64,000 nucleotides of DNA, taken from positions 648,568 to 712,567 of the forward strand of contig NZ_BMOE01000001.1 of the NCBI RefSeq assembly GCF_014646915.1, given 5' to 3'. This document shows positions 46,030 to 55,107 of the stretch, in pieces. Within the stretch, counting starts at the first letter, position 1; each line of letters starts with the position of its first letter. The translations under genes were made by a program, and so were the position numbers. The stretch comes from Deinococcus aquiradiocola. GTDB taxonomy: Bacteria; Deinococcota; Deinococci; Deinococcales; Deinococcaceae. The notes under the pieces are model-generated. The model had not been told where the DNA came from, did no database searches, and was given only the letters and a program-made list of their open reading frames with translations.

Positions 46030-47674
46030 GGCGCTGCCGGACTGGCTGAACCTGGACGTGATTGACGCGGAGCTCGCTGAACAGGAGTTGCGTGCCCGGG
46101 GGTTGCTGGTCGAGGAGCAGGCGCAGGCGGCACGGCCGTTGACGTTGAAGGAGTTCGTGCACGTGTTCTGGGAGGTGCTGGAGCCGGGTACGCCGCTGGC
46201 GTGGGGGTGGGCGCTGGACGCGATGTGCCTGCACCTGGAGGCGGCCGCGCGCCGCCTGATCAAGCGCCTGATCATCAACGTGCCGCCCGGCACCATGAAG
46301 AGTTCACTGACGAACGTGTTCTTCCCTGCGTGGGTGTGGGCGGAACTGAACGCGTCGGAGCGGTTCCTGGCGGTGGCGTTCACGGAGTCCCTGGCGTTGC
46401 GCGACAGCATGGCCATGCGCCGCCTGATCCTCAGCCCCGAGTACGCCCTGCGGTACGGGGACCGCGTACAGCTCACGCGGGACAACAACGCCAAGGGGGA
46501 GTACGACACCACGGCCCGCGGGCGTCGCGCCGTGCGTCCCCTCACGGCGGCCACCGGCGTGCGCGCGGGCATCCTCCTGATCGACGACCCGAACAACGCG
46601 GCGGAAATTCACAGCCCCGCGCACCGGCGCACCATCAACCACGCGTACGACACCAGCCTCAGCCGGCGCGGCGCGGACCCGAAGCAGTACGTGCAGATCT
46701 GCATCATGCAGCGCCTGCACCAGGAGGACCTGACCGGGCACCTCGAAGAGAAGGGCGGCTGGGAGATCCTGCGCCTCCCGGAGAAGTACGAGCCGGAGCA
46801 CCGGACCGTCACCAGCATCTGGGAGGACCCGCGCACCGAGCGGGGCGAACTGCTGTTCCCGGAGTTCCGGGACGCTGCTGACTACGCTCAGGCCGCGCAT
46901 GACCTCGGGCCGTTCGGCGAGGCCGGGCAGTTGCAGCAGCGGCCCTCCCCTGTCGGCGGCGGGGTCGTCAAGGACAGCTGGTGGCGGTACCACGCGCCGG
47001 CCGAGCTGCTCCCCCACCTGAAGCCGGTGCTGGTGCAGGTGGTCGCCGAGGACGGCACCGTCACCGAGCAGGAGGCCGTGGTCGTCCCGACGCCCACCAC
47101 GTTTGATTTCCGCCTCACCAGCTGGGACCTGTCCTTCAAGGGGAACAAGACCAGCGACTTCGTGACGGGTCAGGCGTGGGGCGCGCGGGGCGCCGACCAC
47201 TTCCTGCTCGACCAGACGCGCGGCCGCTGGGGGTACGTGCAGACGAAAGCCAAAGTGACCGAGTTCGCCGAACGGCACCCGGACATCACCGAGCACGTCA
47301 TCGAGGACAAGGCGAACGGCCCGGCCATCCTCGACGACCTGCGCCCCACAGTGAGCGGATTGATCGGCTGGGAACCCGAGGGCAGCAAGGAGTCCAGGGT
47401 CAACGCGGAGAGCAGCACCATCCACGCGGGGAACGTCTACCTCCCGCACCCGCAGCTCGCGCCGTGGGTGAACAGCGAGTACCGGCCCGAATGGATTCAG
47501 TTCCCCAACGGAGCGCACGACGACCAGATCGACCCGACCACGCAGGCCCTGCAACGCTTCCGGCTCAAACGCCGCCGGGCCGAACAGGAGCGGAAGAAGC
47601 CCGGCCCGCCCATCCCGGCCCCCACCCACACCATGGGTCTCGGCCAGGCCAGCAGTTTCCGCACCAGGAGGTGA
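46016..47674 (+). CDS. terL: Terminase large subunit
   Basis: The 552-aa packaging motor has an N-terminal ATPase with a deviant Walker A (NVPPGTMKSS at about 90-99), Walker B (ILLIDDPN) and QRLHQEDLTG. The C-terminal RNase H-like nuclease has TSWDLSFKGNKTSDFVTGQ, VIEDKANGP and HDDQIDPTTQAL with acidic metal ligands. GTG 46016 overlaps terS. The PPGTMKS motif and nuclease order resemble headful or cohesive-end siphovirus terminases; the packaging type cannot be told from this alone. Confidence 0.95.
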   Translation: MGRREALPDWLNLDVIDAELAEQELRARGLLVEEQAQAARPLTLKEFVHVFWEVLEPGTPLAWGWALDAMCLHLEAAARRLIKRLIINVPPGTMKSSLTNVFFPAWVWAELNASERFLAVAFTESLALRDSMAMRRLILSPEYALRYGDRVQLTRDNNAKGEYDTTARGRRAVRPLTAATGVRAGILLIDDPNNAAEIHSPAHRRTINHAYDTSLSRRGADPKQYVQICIMQRLHQEDLTGHLEEKGGWEILRLPEKYEPEHRTVTSIWEDPRTERGELLFPEFRDAADYAQAAHDLGPFGEAGQLQQRPSPVGGGVVKDSWWRYHAPAELLPHLKPVLVQVVAEDGTVTEQEAVVVPTPTTFDFRLTSWDLSFKGNKTSDFVTGQAWGARGADHFLLDQTRGRWGYVQTKAKVTEFAERHPDITEHVIEDKANGPAILDDLRPTVSGLIGWEPEGSKESRVNAESSTIHAGNVYLPHPQLAPWVNSEYRPEWIQFPNGAHDDQIDPTTQALQRFRLKRRRAEQERKKPGPPIPAPTHTMGLGQASSFRTRR

Positions 47675-49126
47675 GTGACCACGACCAAGCAGATCGACCT
47701 GAGAATCCTCGGCAGCACTGGCGGCGGGGAGAGCTGGTGGACCCGCGAGCAACCCGAGTTCGGCCGCACCGCCATCGACCAGTACAGCGAGATGCGCGAC
47801 CAGAGCAGCGTTATCGGCGGCACCTTCCTCGCCTTCGAGAGCCTGTTCCGGCGCGTGAAGTGGACCGAGGCACCGGCACCCAGACCGGACGGACCGAAAG
47901 GCGCCTGGACGGAAGCGCGCGCCAGGTACTGGGCGCAGTTCCTGACCCAGTGCCGCGAGGACATGTCCCACACGTGGCCGGGCTTCATCGCCGAGGTGCT
48001 CAGCATGCTCCCCTTCGGCTGGAGTTACTTCGAGGTGGTCTGGAAGTACCGCCGTGGCCCCGACCAGCGGGACGCCCGGTACCGCAGCCGCCACGCGGAC
48101 AACCTGATCGGCTGGCGCAAGATCAGCCTCCGCCCGCAGAGCACCCTCTCACGCTGGGTGTTCGACGGGGACGGCGGCATCCAGGGCATGTACCAGACGA
48201 CGAGCACCGGCGAGGTCCTGATCCCCATCGGGCGGGCCCTGCACTTCCGCACGACGGAGGCCGGCAACAACCCCGAGGGCCGCAGCATGCTCCGCAACGC
48301 CCGGCGCGCGTACTACTTCGCCAAGCGCCTCGAGGAGTTCGAAGCGGTCGGCGTGGAACGCAACCTGAGCGGCATCCCGATGGTCGAGGTGCCTGCCGCC
48401 ATGCTCAGCGCGGACGCGACCGAGGCCGAACGGAAGGCCGTCGCGATGATCGTCGAACAGGCCAAAGCGCTGCGCCGGGACGAGCAGGCGGTGGTCGTGG
48501 TGCCGAGCAGCACCTACATCGAGTCAGTGTACGACCCGAAGACCGACACGAGCAGACCGGTCGAGCTCGGCACCGGGTTCAAGTTCAGTCTGCTGGGCGC
48601 GCCCGGCGTCACGCCGGTGGACGTGAACCCGATCATCACCCGGTACAAGCGCGACGTGGCCCTCAGTCTGCTGAGCAGCTTCCTGATGCTCGGCATTGAC
48701 GGCAAGGGGTCCCTGGCGCTCAGCACGGACCTCACGGACCTGTTCGAGTTGGCCGGCACCGGCATTCTCGACGGGGTAGCCGCGACCTTTAACAGGTTCG
48801 CGGTGGCGCAACTGATGCAGCTCAACGGGGTGCCGCCGGAGCTGTGGCCGACGCTGGAGCACGGCGGCCTGAGCGACGCGGCCCTCAAGGGCCTGATCAC
48901 CTCCCTGAACGGCCTGCTCGCCAGTGGCGGCATCACGCCCGACGTGAACCTCGAAACGGAACTCCGCGAGAAGCTCGGCGTGCCGAAGAAAGCCGAGACC
49001 GCCAACCCAGCTCCCGCCGTGCAGACCGGGTCAGGCAGCGGGGACGGCACCCCACCCCAGGACGGGCAACCGCCCGGCGAGCGGCAGGCGCTCGTCTTCG
49101 ACCACTCGTTCCAGGAGGACGCATGA
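47675..49126 (+). CDS. Portal protein (DUF935/Mu gp29-like)
   Basis: The 483-aa protein follows terL directly at GTG 47675. It shows portal features: an N-terminal helical clip (SSVIGGTFLAFESLFRRVKW), MLPFGWSYFEVVWKYR, LPQSTLSRW-like RPQSTLSRWVFDGDG, a stem region with RSMLRNARRAYYFAKRLEEFEAVGVERNLSGIPMVEV, and the C-terminal crown helix. It forms the dodecameric vertex for DNA entry. The disordered C-terminus is Pro/Gly-rich. ATGA overlap with the next gene. Confidence 0.9.
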   Translation: MTTTKQIDLRILGSTGGGESWWTREQPEFGRTAIDQYSEMRDQSSVIGGTFLAFESLFRRVKWTEAPAPRPDGPKGAWTEARARYWAQFLTQCREDMSHTWPGFIAEVLSMLPFGWSYFEVVWKYRRGPDQRDARYRSRHADNLIGWRKISLRPQSTLSRWVFDGDGGIQGMYQTTSTGEVLIPIGRALHFRTTEAGNNPEGRSMLRNARRAYYFAKRLEEFEAVGVERNLSGIPMVEVPAAMLSADATEAERKAVAMIVEQAKALRRDEQAVVVVPSSTYIESVYDPKTDTSRPVELGTGFKFSLLGAPGVTPVDVNPIITRYKRDVALSLLSSFLMLGIDGKGSLALSTDLTDLFELAGTGILDGVAATFNRFAVAQLMQLNGVPPELWPTLEHGGLSDAALKGLITSLNGLLASGGITPDVNLETELREKLGVPKKAETANPAPAVQTGSGSGDGTPPQDGQPPGERQALVFDHSFQEDA

Positions 49127-50721
49127 CCCCCACCCGTTCCCCCACCCCCCTGAACTTCCTCGCGCGCGCCCTGACGCACGAGGCGTGGGGCATCACGCCG
49201 GACGCACTCGACGGCCTCCGGCACACCCTCGACGCCGGGCAGGCGCCCACAGGCGACGCCAGCAGGCCCGGTGAGCTGAGTGCCGCCACCACCTTCCTGC
49301 CCCGGCTGGACGTCGTGGGACAGCGGGTCGCGGTGGTGACCCTGCACGGCACGGTCATCTCTCGCGCGCCGGAATGGGCCGAAACGTACGGGTACGTGAG
49401 CCCGCAGGCGTTCGCGCGGAGCGTCATCACGGCCGCGGACGACCCGTCGGTCACCACCATCGTGCTCTCCTGCGATTCACCTGGAGGCACCGTGTCCGGC
49501 ACGGTCGAGGCGGCCGAAGCGGTCGCGTACGCCCGCACCCGCAAACCGGTCGTGGCGGTCGCCAGCGACACGATGTGCAGCGCCGCGTACTGGATCTGCT
49601 CACAGGCCACCCGGATCGTCGTGACGCCCACCGCGATCGTCGGCAGCATCGGCGTGATCACCAGCCACACCGACGTCAGCGGGTACTACAGCCAGCTGGG
49701 CGTCGTGGTGACGTACATCCGCAGCGCCGTTCGCAAGGCCCTCGGGCAACCGACCGAGAAGCTCACCGAGACGGCCCTCGCGGAACGTCAGGCGCTCGTG
49801 GACAGCATCCACGCGCAGTTCGTGGCCGCCGTCGCCGCGGGCCGCGGGAAACCCGCCGGGACCGTCACCAGCCGGTGGGCGACCGGTCAGGTCTGGGTGG
49901 GTGGGGAGGCCGTGACGGCCGGACTGGCGGACCGCGTGGCGAGCCTCAGCACTGTGCTGGCCGAACTGACCGGCAACGCCGCCCCGCCGCCCGACCCCAC
50001 CGGGCCGGACCCGGACGACCCGGAAGACGACAGCGAAGAAGACCCCACCGCCCGCGCCCGCACCAGCAGCGCGGGCGGTTCCGTGCCGCCCGCAGACCCC
50101 CCGCCCCACTCAGCCCAGGAGGCACCCCGCATGAACATCCACGCCATCACCGTCAAACTCCAGCAGGGCGAACCGCTCACCGCCGAGGAAGGCACCTTCC
50201 TCGCCGCGCACCTCGGTCAGGCCGAACCGCAGGCCACCGACACCACCCCCGCACCCGCAGCGCAGGACACCAGCGCCTGGCCCGCCGAGGCCCGCGCCGC
50301 CTTCGAGAGCATGAACGCCCGCCTCAACGCCACCGAGAACCGCGCCACGGCCGCCGAGCAGGCCGCCGCGGCCGAGCGCGACATCCGCCTCAAGGGGCAC
50401 TTCGAGGCGCGCGCCGTGACGCTCGGCCAGCCGGTCGCGTTCGCCGCCACGCTCCGCGCCGCGCACGACAAGCTCAGCCCGGACGAGTACGACGCGTACG
50501 AGAACGCCCTGAAGGTCGGCGCGCAGGCCGTGTCCGGCCTCCTGCAGGAGCGCGGCACGGCGACCGCGCAGGCGAGCGGCGACGTGTACGCCGAACTGGG
50601 CACGCGCGCCAAGACCCTCATGGCCGCCGACGCGCGCCTCACGCTCGCCGACGCGCAGAAGCAGGTCATGGCCACCGACCCGGCCTTCGCGCACCGGTAC
50701 CACGCCGCCCTGCGTCACTGA
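49123..50721 (+). CDS. S49 (SppA-like) capsid maturation protease with C-terminal scaffold domain
   Basis: The 532-aa protein, like lambda gpC, has a protease domain in about 60-260 (VAVVTLHGTVI, TIVLSCDSPGGTVSGTVEAAEAV, SDTMCSAAYWICSQAT with the nucleophile Ser, IVGSIGVITSHTD, and a downstream Lys near RKALGQPTEKLTET). A Pro/Asp-rich linker follows, then the scaffold-like helical part from residue 337. An internal in-frame ATG with SD starts a separate scaffold protein. It processes the capsid during assembly. Confidence 0.9.
   Translation: MTPTRSPTPLNFLARALTHEAWGITPDALDGLRHTLDAGQAPTGDASRPGELSAATTFLPRLDVVGQRVAVVTLHGTVISRAPEWAETYGYVSPQAFARSVITAADDPSVTTIVLSCDSPGGTVSGTVEAAEAVAYARTRKPVVAVASDTMCSAAYWICSQATRIVVTPTAIVGSIGVITSHTDVSGYYSQLGVVVTYIRSAVRKALGQPTEKLTETALAERQALVDSIHAQFVAAVAAGRGKPAGTVTSRWATGQVWVGGEAVTAGLADRVASLSTVLAELTGNAAPPPDPTGPDPDDPEDDSEEDPTARARTSSAGGSVPPADPPPHSAQEAPRMNIHAITVKLQQGEPLTAEEGTFLAAHLGQAEPQATDTTPAPAAQDTSAWPAEARAAFESMNARLNATENRATAAEQAAAAERDIRLKGHFEARAVTLGQPVAFAATLRAAHDKLSPDEYDAYENALKVGAQAVSGLLQERGTATAQASGDVYAELGTRAKTLMAADARLTLADAQKQVMATDPAFAHRYHAALRH
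50131..50721 (+). CDS. Nested scaffold protein from an internal start (Nu3-like)
   Basis: ATG 50131 is in frame with the protease gene and preceded by AGGAGG 8 nt upstream, stronger than most starts in this operon. The 196-aa product is Ala/Glu-rich and helical (AFESMNARLNATENRATAAEQAAAAERD), as scaffolds are. Lambda C/Nu3 use the same nested arrangement. Confidence 0.72.
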   Translation: MNIHAITVKLQQGEPLTAEEGTFLAAHLGQAEPQATDTTPAPAAQDTSAWPAEARAAFESMNARLNATENRATAAEQAAAAERDIRLKGHFEARAVTLGQPVAFAATLRAAHDKLSPDEYDAYENALKVGAQAVSGLLQERGTATAQASGDVYAELGTRAKTLMAADARLTLADAQKQVMATDPAFAHRYHAALRH

Positions 50722-50755
50722 CCGCCCACCCCTCCCCTCACCGCAAGGAGCACCC

Positions 50756-51145
50756 ATGAGCACCGTCAAACCCCTCCAGAAAGACGTCGGTCCCGCCACC
50801 CGCGACCTCACCACCCACCAGTGGCACGCCTGCAAACGCACCACCAGCAACCAGGTGCCCGGCATCGACGTGGCCGACACCACCGAATCGGTGGCGGGGA
50901 TCCTCGAACTGCCCGGCCACGCGGCCGGCGTGTCCAGCACGTACCACACCGTCGGCCGCAGCAAGGTCAAGGTCGGCACGGCCGTGCAGGCCGGGGACTT
51001 CGGCCGGGTCGGCGCCACGCCCGGCGTCGCCGTCCCGGCCGCGCCCGGCGAAGCGTACTTCTGCCGCTTCGCCGAGGCGGGCCCCGCGGGCGCCATCGTC
51101 GCCTGCGACCTCGTCAGCGGCCTGCGCGCCATTTCTATCGCCTGA
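50756..51145 (+). CDS. Capsid decoration protein
   Basis: The 129-aa beta-rich protein lies between scaffold and major capsid, the usual place of the decoration protein (gpD/DUF2190-like). Segments VPGIDVADTTESVAGILELPG and VAVPAAPGEAYFCRFAEAGPAGAIVACDL fit a small beta-tulip or jelly-roll protein. Family assignment is mainly positional. Confidence 0.7.
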   Translation: MSTVKPLQKDVGPATRDLTTHQWHACKRTTSNQVPGIDVADTTESVAGILELPGHAAGVSSTYHTVGRSKVKVGTAVQAGDFGRVGATPGVAVPAAPGEAYFCRFAEAGPAGAIVACDLVSGLRAISIA

Positions 51146-51189
51146 CCCGACCACCGCACCCCCGCCCCCACTCAAAGGACGTGCCCCCC

Positions 51190-52269
51190 ATGACTGCACC
51201 CACGAACACCTCGTACACCCAGACCAGCGGCCCCCTCCCCGCCACGTACGGCGGCGGCCGCGTCGACCCGTACCTCACCACCATCGCCATCGCGGACCTG
51301 CAGGCCGACTAGGACTTCCTCGCGCCCACCACCTTCCCCGTCCTCCCCGTCACGCAGCAGGGCGGACGCTACAGCGTCTGGGACCGCGGGAGCCTCCTGC
51401 GGCCCGAGATGCGCCGCAAAGCGTACGGTGACCGTCCCGTCCAGGGCAGCTACAAGACCAGGAACGACAGCTTCTGGTGCGAGAACAACGCCCTCGAGAA
51501 GGTCATCGACCCGGCCGACATCGCGAACTCCCCGGACCCCATGGCGCCCTTCGAGGGCGCCGTGAACTACCTGACCCTGAACGCCAAGCTCAGCATGGAC
51601 AAGGAGTGGGCCGAGACGTTCTTCCGGCCCGGCGTGTGGGCGTTCGAGTACCACGGCGTCGCCGCGAACCCCAGCGGGACGGCCGACACCGGCGACTTCC
51701 TGCAGTGGGACCAGGCGGGCGCGATGCCCGCGCAGTTCATCCGGACGCGCGCCACCCGCATGAAGCTCCTCACGGGCCGCCGCCCGAACACCCTCGTGAT
51801 CGGCGAGAACGTCTACAACTTCCTGGCGTTCAGCCCGGACTTCGTGGACCGCATCAAGTACACGCAGAAGGGCGTGGTGGACCTCGACATGATGGCGGGC
51901 TTCTTCGACGTGGACCGCGTGCTCGTGGCGGGCGGCGTGATCAACACGGCCGAGGAGGGCCTCCCGGACGACTTCGAGTTCATCATCGACGCGAACTCCA
52001 TGTGGCTCGGGTTCGTCGCGCCCCGCCCGAGCAAGGACATCCCGTCGGCCGGGTACATCTTCAACTGGCGGGGCTTCCTGGGCGCGATGAAGGGCCCGCA
52101 GAGCGACGCGGCGAACGCGGCCGGGCTGGCCGTGATCCGGCGCGGGTACGACGACCGCGCGCCCGCCGACTGGATTCAGATTCACACGGCGTACGACATG
52201 AAGGCGACGGCGCCGGACCTCGGCATGTTCTTCAGTGACGTGGTGGGCGAAGACCTGCTCGCCGAGTGA
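51190..52269 (+). pseudogene. Major capsid protein gene with in-frame TAG at codon 41
   Basis: ATG 51190 (AAAGGAC upstream) opens a frame that meets TAG at 51310-51312 and then continues without interruption to TGA 52267-52269, 359 codons in total before the final stop. Both sides read as one HK97-fold capsid protein: YGGGRVDPYLTTIAIADLQAD before the TAG, DFLAPTTFPVLPVTQQGGRY after it, then GVWAFEYHGVA and RRPNTLVIGENVYNFLAF. Either the gene carries a nonsense mutation, or the TAG is read through, or the base is a sequencing error. Restart at ATG 51409 would lose 73 residues. Confidence 0.88.
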
Positions 52270-52279
52270 GGGGGGCGTG

Positions 52280-53011
52280 ATGCGTGAAGACACCAGCACC
52301 GCGCCCGGGTACGTGGCGTTGCAGGACCTGCGCTTCGGGGACGTGACCCTGAAGAAGGGTGAGCCTGTCCCGCGGGAGCGGGGGCGCAGTTACCACCAGA
52401 TGCTGAGCCTCGGTCAGATCGGCAGGGCCGCCGCACCCGCCCCGGCGGTGGAGGCGCCCCCGACGCTGCCGGTGGGGGCGCGCGTGGCGTTCGTGGACGA
52501 GGACGGCACCCTGACCTGGGGAACGCACCTCGGCCCGCAAGTCCCGGACGACAGGGCGCGCGCCGCGCTGCACCTCACGGATGGGCAGGCGGCCGCGCGC
52601 GTCGCGTTCCCGGACGACCCGGACCCCGTCCTCGTCTCCCCCGCCAGCCTCCTCCCGGAACACCCCACCGACCGCCTCACCCGGGCCCATGACGCGCGGC
52701 TGCAGGAGGTCACGGACGCCGCCGAGGCCGACCGCGCCGCCGGGCAGAACGTCACGGACGACCTGCGTGAACAGGTGACGTACCTTCAGCTGCTGCTGCG
52801 GGCCGTCCGCACGCCAGGCGAACCGCTCCCCGCCGACCAGCCGGGCGGGCGGGACCTCGCGGCGGTCGGCATCACCAGCCGGGAAGGCCTCCTCGTGCTG
52901 GCGGGCGGGGAGCACGCGCGGCAGAACCTGACGCGGCTCGAAGGGATCGGCACGAAGACCGCCGACCGCATCCTCGCGGGCCTGACAGCGCCCGCCGGGG
53001 GGGACGCGTGA
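52280..53011 (+). CDS. Head-tail region protein with C-terminal helix-hairpin-helix
   Basis: The 243-aa protein follows the capsid gene. The N-terminus (GYVALQDLRFGDVTLKKGEPVPRE) looks like a small beta domain, the middle is Pro/Ala-rich and the end has LTRLEGIGTKTADRILAGL, a helix-hairpin-helix as in DNA-binding proteins. Such HhH ends occur in some phage head-completion proteins. Precise role not known. ATG 52280 directly follows a short purine-rich gap. Confidence 0.6.
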   Translation: MREDTSTAPGYVALQDLRFGDVTLKKGEPVPRERGRSYHQMLSLGQIGRAAAPAPAVEAPPTLPVGARVAFVDEDGTLTWGTHLGPQVPDDRARAALHLTDGQAAARVAFPDDPDPVLVSPASLLPEHPTDRLTRAHDARLQEVTDAAEADRAAGQNVTDDLREQVTYLQLLLRAVRTPGEPLPADQPGGRDLAAVGITSREGLLVLAGGEHARQNLTRLEGIGTKTADRILAGLTAPAGGDA

Positions 53012-53439
53012 CCGGCGCGGCCCTCGAAGCCGAGAAGCGCGAGCTGCGGCAACTGGCGGGCGTGCAGGCATACACGCTGTGGCTCTCCCTGTACGCGGAC
53101 GACCCCGCGGGCGAGACCGCGGAGCTCGGGGCGCTGCTCTCCCGGAACGGGCACGACCTGCGCCTCGCGGCGGCCGACCTGCTCGACGGGGTGATCGACG
53201 GGGCCGAGACGATCCGGCGCCTGAAGGTCGAGGGGGAACTCGACGTGGAGTTCAGCCCCGCCACGTACGCCGACAAGGCCGCCCGCCTGCGCGCTCAGGT
53301 GGCGACCAGCGCGGCGGCCGGGCGGAAGTTCGGCCCGCCGCTCGCCGGAATCCTCGCGGGCCGCAGCGACGTCCCGCAGGCGTTCCGGCTGTCCGACAGC
53401 CAGCAGGCCGGCGGACTGCCAGACCGGGAGGCGCCGTGA
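53008..53439 (+). CDS. Head-tail adaptor-like protein
   Basis: The 143-aa mostly helical protein (ALEAEKRELRQLAGVQAYTLWLSLYAD, AADLLDGVIDGAETIRRLKVEG, FSPATYADKAARLRAQVATSAAAGR) occupies the place of the connector that binds the portal. GTG 53008 overlaps the preceding stop. Assignment is by position and helical content. Confidence 0.6.
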   Translation: MTGAALEAEKRELRQLAGVQAYTLWLSLYADDPAGETAELGALLSRNGHDLRLAAADLLDGVIDGAETIRRLKVEGELDVEFSPATYADKAARLRAQVATSAAAGRKFGPPLAGILAGRSDVPQAFRLSDSQQAGGLPDREAP

Positions 53440-53774
53440 GCCTGCTCGGCAAGATCCGGGCGGCCGTCACGAGCGTTCAGGAGAACCCGGACCTGAACGA
53501 GGTCCGTTTCCGGCACGCCGGGACGTGGAGTGACGGCACCACCTGCCGCTTCAGCGTGCAGGACCCCGCCAAGGTGCAGGGCGCGTTCTCGGCGACCCTC
53601 CGCCAGCAGCCGGACGCACTCGCCCTTCGCATCATCAGGGTCTACCCGGACGACACCCTGCCCGGCGTGGGGGCCAGCATCGACTGGCTCGGGTACCCGC
53701 TCATTGTGGTCGCCATGAGCGACCCGTCGGATTTCACTGGCACGCGCGTCCTCACGGGGAGGCTCGAACGGTGA
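53436..53774 (+). CDS. Head-tail stopper-like protein
   Basis: The 112-aa beta-rich protein (EVRFRHAGTWSDGTTCRFSVQD, ALRIIRVYPDDTLPGVGASIDWLGYPLIVVAM) has the size and strand pattern of head-closure proteins (gpFII/SPP1 gp16-like). GTG 53436 overlaps the preceding stop. Positional assignment. Confidence 0.6.
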   Translation: MSLLGKIRAAVTSVQENPDLNEVRFRHAGTWSDGTTCRFSVQDPAKVQGAFSATLRQQPDALALRIIRVYPDDTLPGVGASIDWLGYPLIVVAMSDPSDFTGTRVLTGRLER

Positions 53775-54214
53775 GCGGCATGGACCCCGTGCTGTACCTG
53801 CAGGGCCTGCTGCTGCCCCTGAACGTGCCCGTGCTCCTGCCGGGCGAATTCACGGTCCCGCAGCAGCACAAGAAGTTGGGCGCGCCGAACGTGCAGGGCC
53901 TCCGCTCGTACCTCGCGGACCTCGCGCCGCGCGGGTACGTGCAGACCACAACGCCCACCGGCCTCCTCGGTGATGGCGTGACTGATCAGGGCCTGCAACT
54001 GCTCGACATCATCGCGCCCGGCGACATGGACAACGAGGTAGCACGCGCCAATGCACAGGCGCTCGCCATGAACGTCCGGCAGGCGTGCGGGTACACGCCC
54101 CGCCACCCCACCCGCCTCAGATTCATCCGCGACCAGACCAGCGGCCCCATCGAGACGGGCATCTGGCGCATCCAACAGGCCTATACCCTCTACACCGCCT
54201 TCGGACAGGCATAG
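53771..54214 (+). CDS. Tail terminator-like protein
   Basis: The 147-aa protein precedes the major tail gene, the usual place of the tail terminator (gpU-like). It reads VLYLQGLLLPLNVPVLLPGEF, LLDIIAPGDMDNEVARANAQAL, TGIWRIQQAYTLYTAFGQA. It ends in TAG, which shows TAG is a normal stop in this phage. Positional assignment only. Confidence 0.5.
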   Translation: MSGMDPVLYLQGLLLPLNVPVLLPGEFTVPQQHKKLGAPNVQGLRSYLADLAPRGYVQTTTPTGLLGDGVTDQGLQLLDIIAPGDMDNEVARANAQALAMNVRQACGYTPRHPTRLRFIRDQTSGPIETGIWRIQQAYTLYTAFGQA

Positions 54215-54222
54215 GAGCCACC

Positions 54223-55047
54223 ATGGTCTTCACTCCCAAGAACCCCGGCGTCACCACCAGCAGCACCATCCAGCCCAGCGGCGCCATCGCGTACTGGCGC
54301 ACCAACCCGCAGCCCGGCGACGCCATGACCGACCTCGGGTACATCGTCGTCAGCAACCGCAACAAGAACCAGACGACGTTCGACGTGAACGGCAACCGCA
54401 CCGGCACCGAAGTGCTCCTGAAGCGCATCGTGAAGTCCAGCAGCGAGACCATCACGTTCTACTCGAAAAACAACTCCGACAGCGACATCCTCGCGCTGCA
54501 CAGCGGCACGAGCGCCGTCGTCGGCAGCAGCGGCACCGGCATCACCGGCGTGACCGGCTTCACCGACACCGCCGCGCCCGCCAACGGCGACTTCGTGCTC
54601 GTCGGCCAGAGCCCCGACGCCAGCGCCCTCGTGCAGGTCGCGTGGTTCCCGTACGCGCAGCTGAGCGGCAGCGGCGAGGCCACCGAGGACATCCTCCGCT
54701 ACCCGCAGTTCGACGTGACGAACCTCGCGTGGGCGTCGAACTTCAGCACGGTCATCGATTCGAAGCTCGCGCCGTACGTCACCAGCAGCAGCGCCGTGAA
54801 GGTCGTGTTCCTCGTGCCGCAGGCGCAGCTGGACGCGGTCCTCACCGCCATCCAGGGCACCAGCGCCGCGCCCGCCTTCCAGACCAGCCACGCGTACGCC
54901 CTGAACGACATCGTGCGCCCCACCACCGCGAACGGCTTCACGTACAAGGCCACCACGGCCGGCACCTCGGCCAGCACCGAGCCGACGTGGCCCACCGCTG
55001 CGAACAGCACCGTCACCAGCGGCACCGCCACCTTCACGCGCCAGTAA
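54223..55047 (+). CDS. Major tail protein with C-terminal appended module
   Basis: The 274-aa protein starts MVFTPKNPGVTTSSTIQPSG and contains the beta-sandwich of siphovirus tube proteins. The last ~50 residues (HAYALNDIVRPTTANGFTYKATTAG, EPTWPTAANSTVTSGTATFTRQ) look like a small carbohydrate-binding or Ig-like module of the kind appended to tube proteins and exposed on the tail. AGGAG is 5 nt before ATG 54223. A terminator-like hairpin follows. Confidence 0.82.
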   Translation: MVFTPKNPGVTTSSTIQPSGAIAYWRTNPQPGDAMTDLGYIVVSNRNKNQTTFDVNGNRTGTEVLLKRIVKSSSETITFYSKNNSDSDILALHSGTSAVVGSSGTGITGVTGFTDTAAPANGDFVLVGQSPDASALVQVAWFPYAQLSGSGEATEDILRYPQFDVTNLAWASNFSTVIDSKLAPYVTSSSAVKVVFLVPQAQLDAVLTAIQGTSAAPAFQTSHAYALNDIVRPTTANGFTYKATTAGTSASTEPTWPTAANSTVTSGTATFTRQ

Positions 55048-55059
55048 CCGCAGCACCCG

Positions 55060-55083
55060 CCCCCCGGCCTGCACGCCGGGGGG
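55060..55083 (+). terminator. Hairpin after the major tail gene
   Basis: CCCCCCGGC (55060-55068) pairs with 55075-55083 across a 6-nt loop, followed by tcattt. It may reduce transcription into the tail chaperone genes, keeping major tail protein abundant. Confidence 0.6.
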
Positions 55084-55107
55084 TCATTTGAGAGGACGTA
55101 ACAACAG

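Noticed and set aside
51310..51312. Genome-wide TAG recoding in the phage
   Set aside because: TAG terminates other phage genes (54212-54214, 55818-55820) directly before SD-linked starts, so a global sense reading would create run-on products. A local nonsense mutation, local readthrough or sequence error is simpler.
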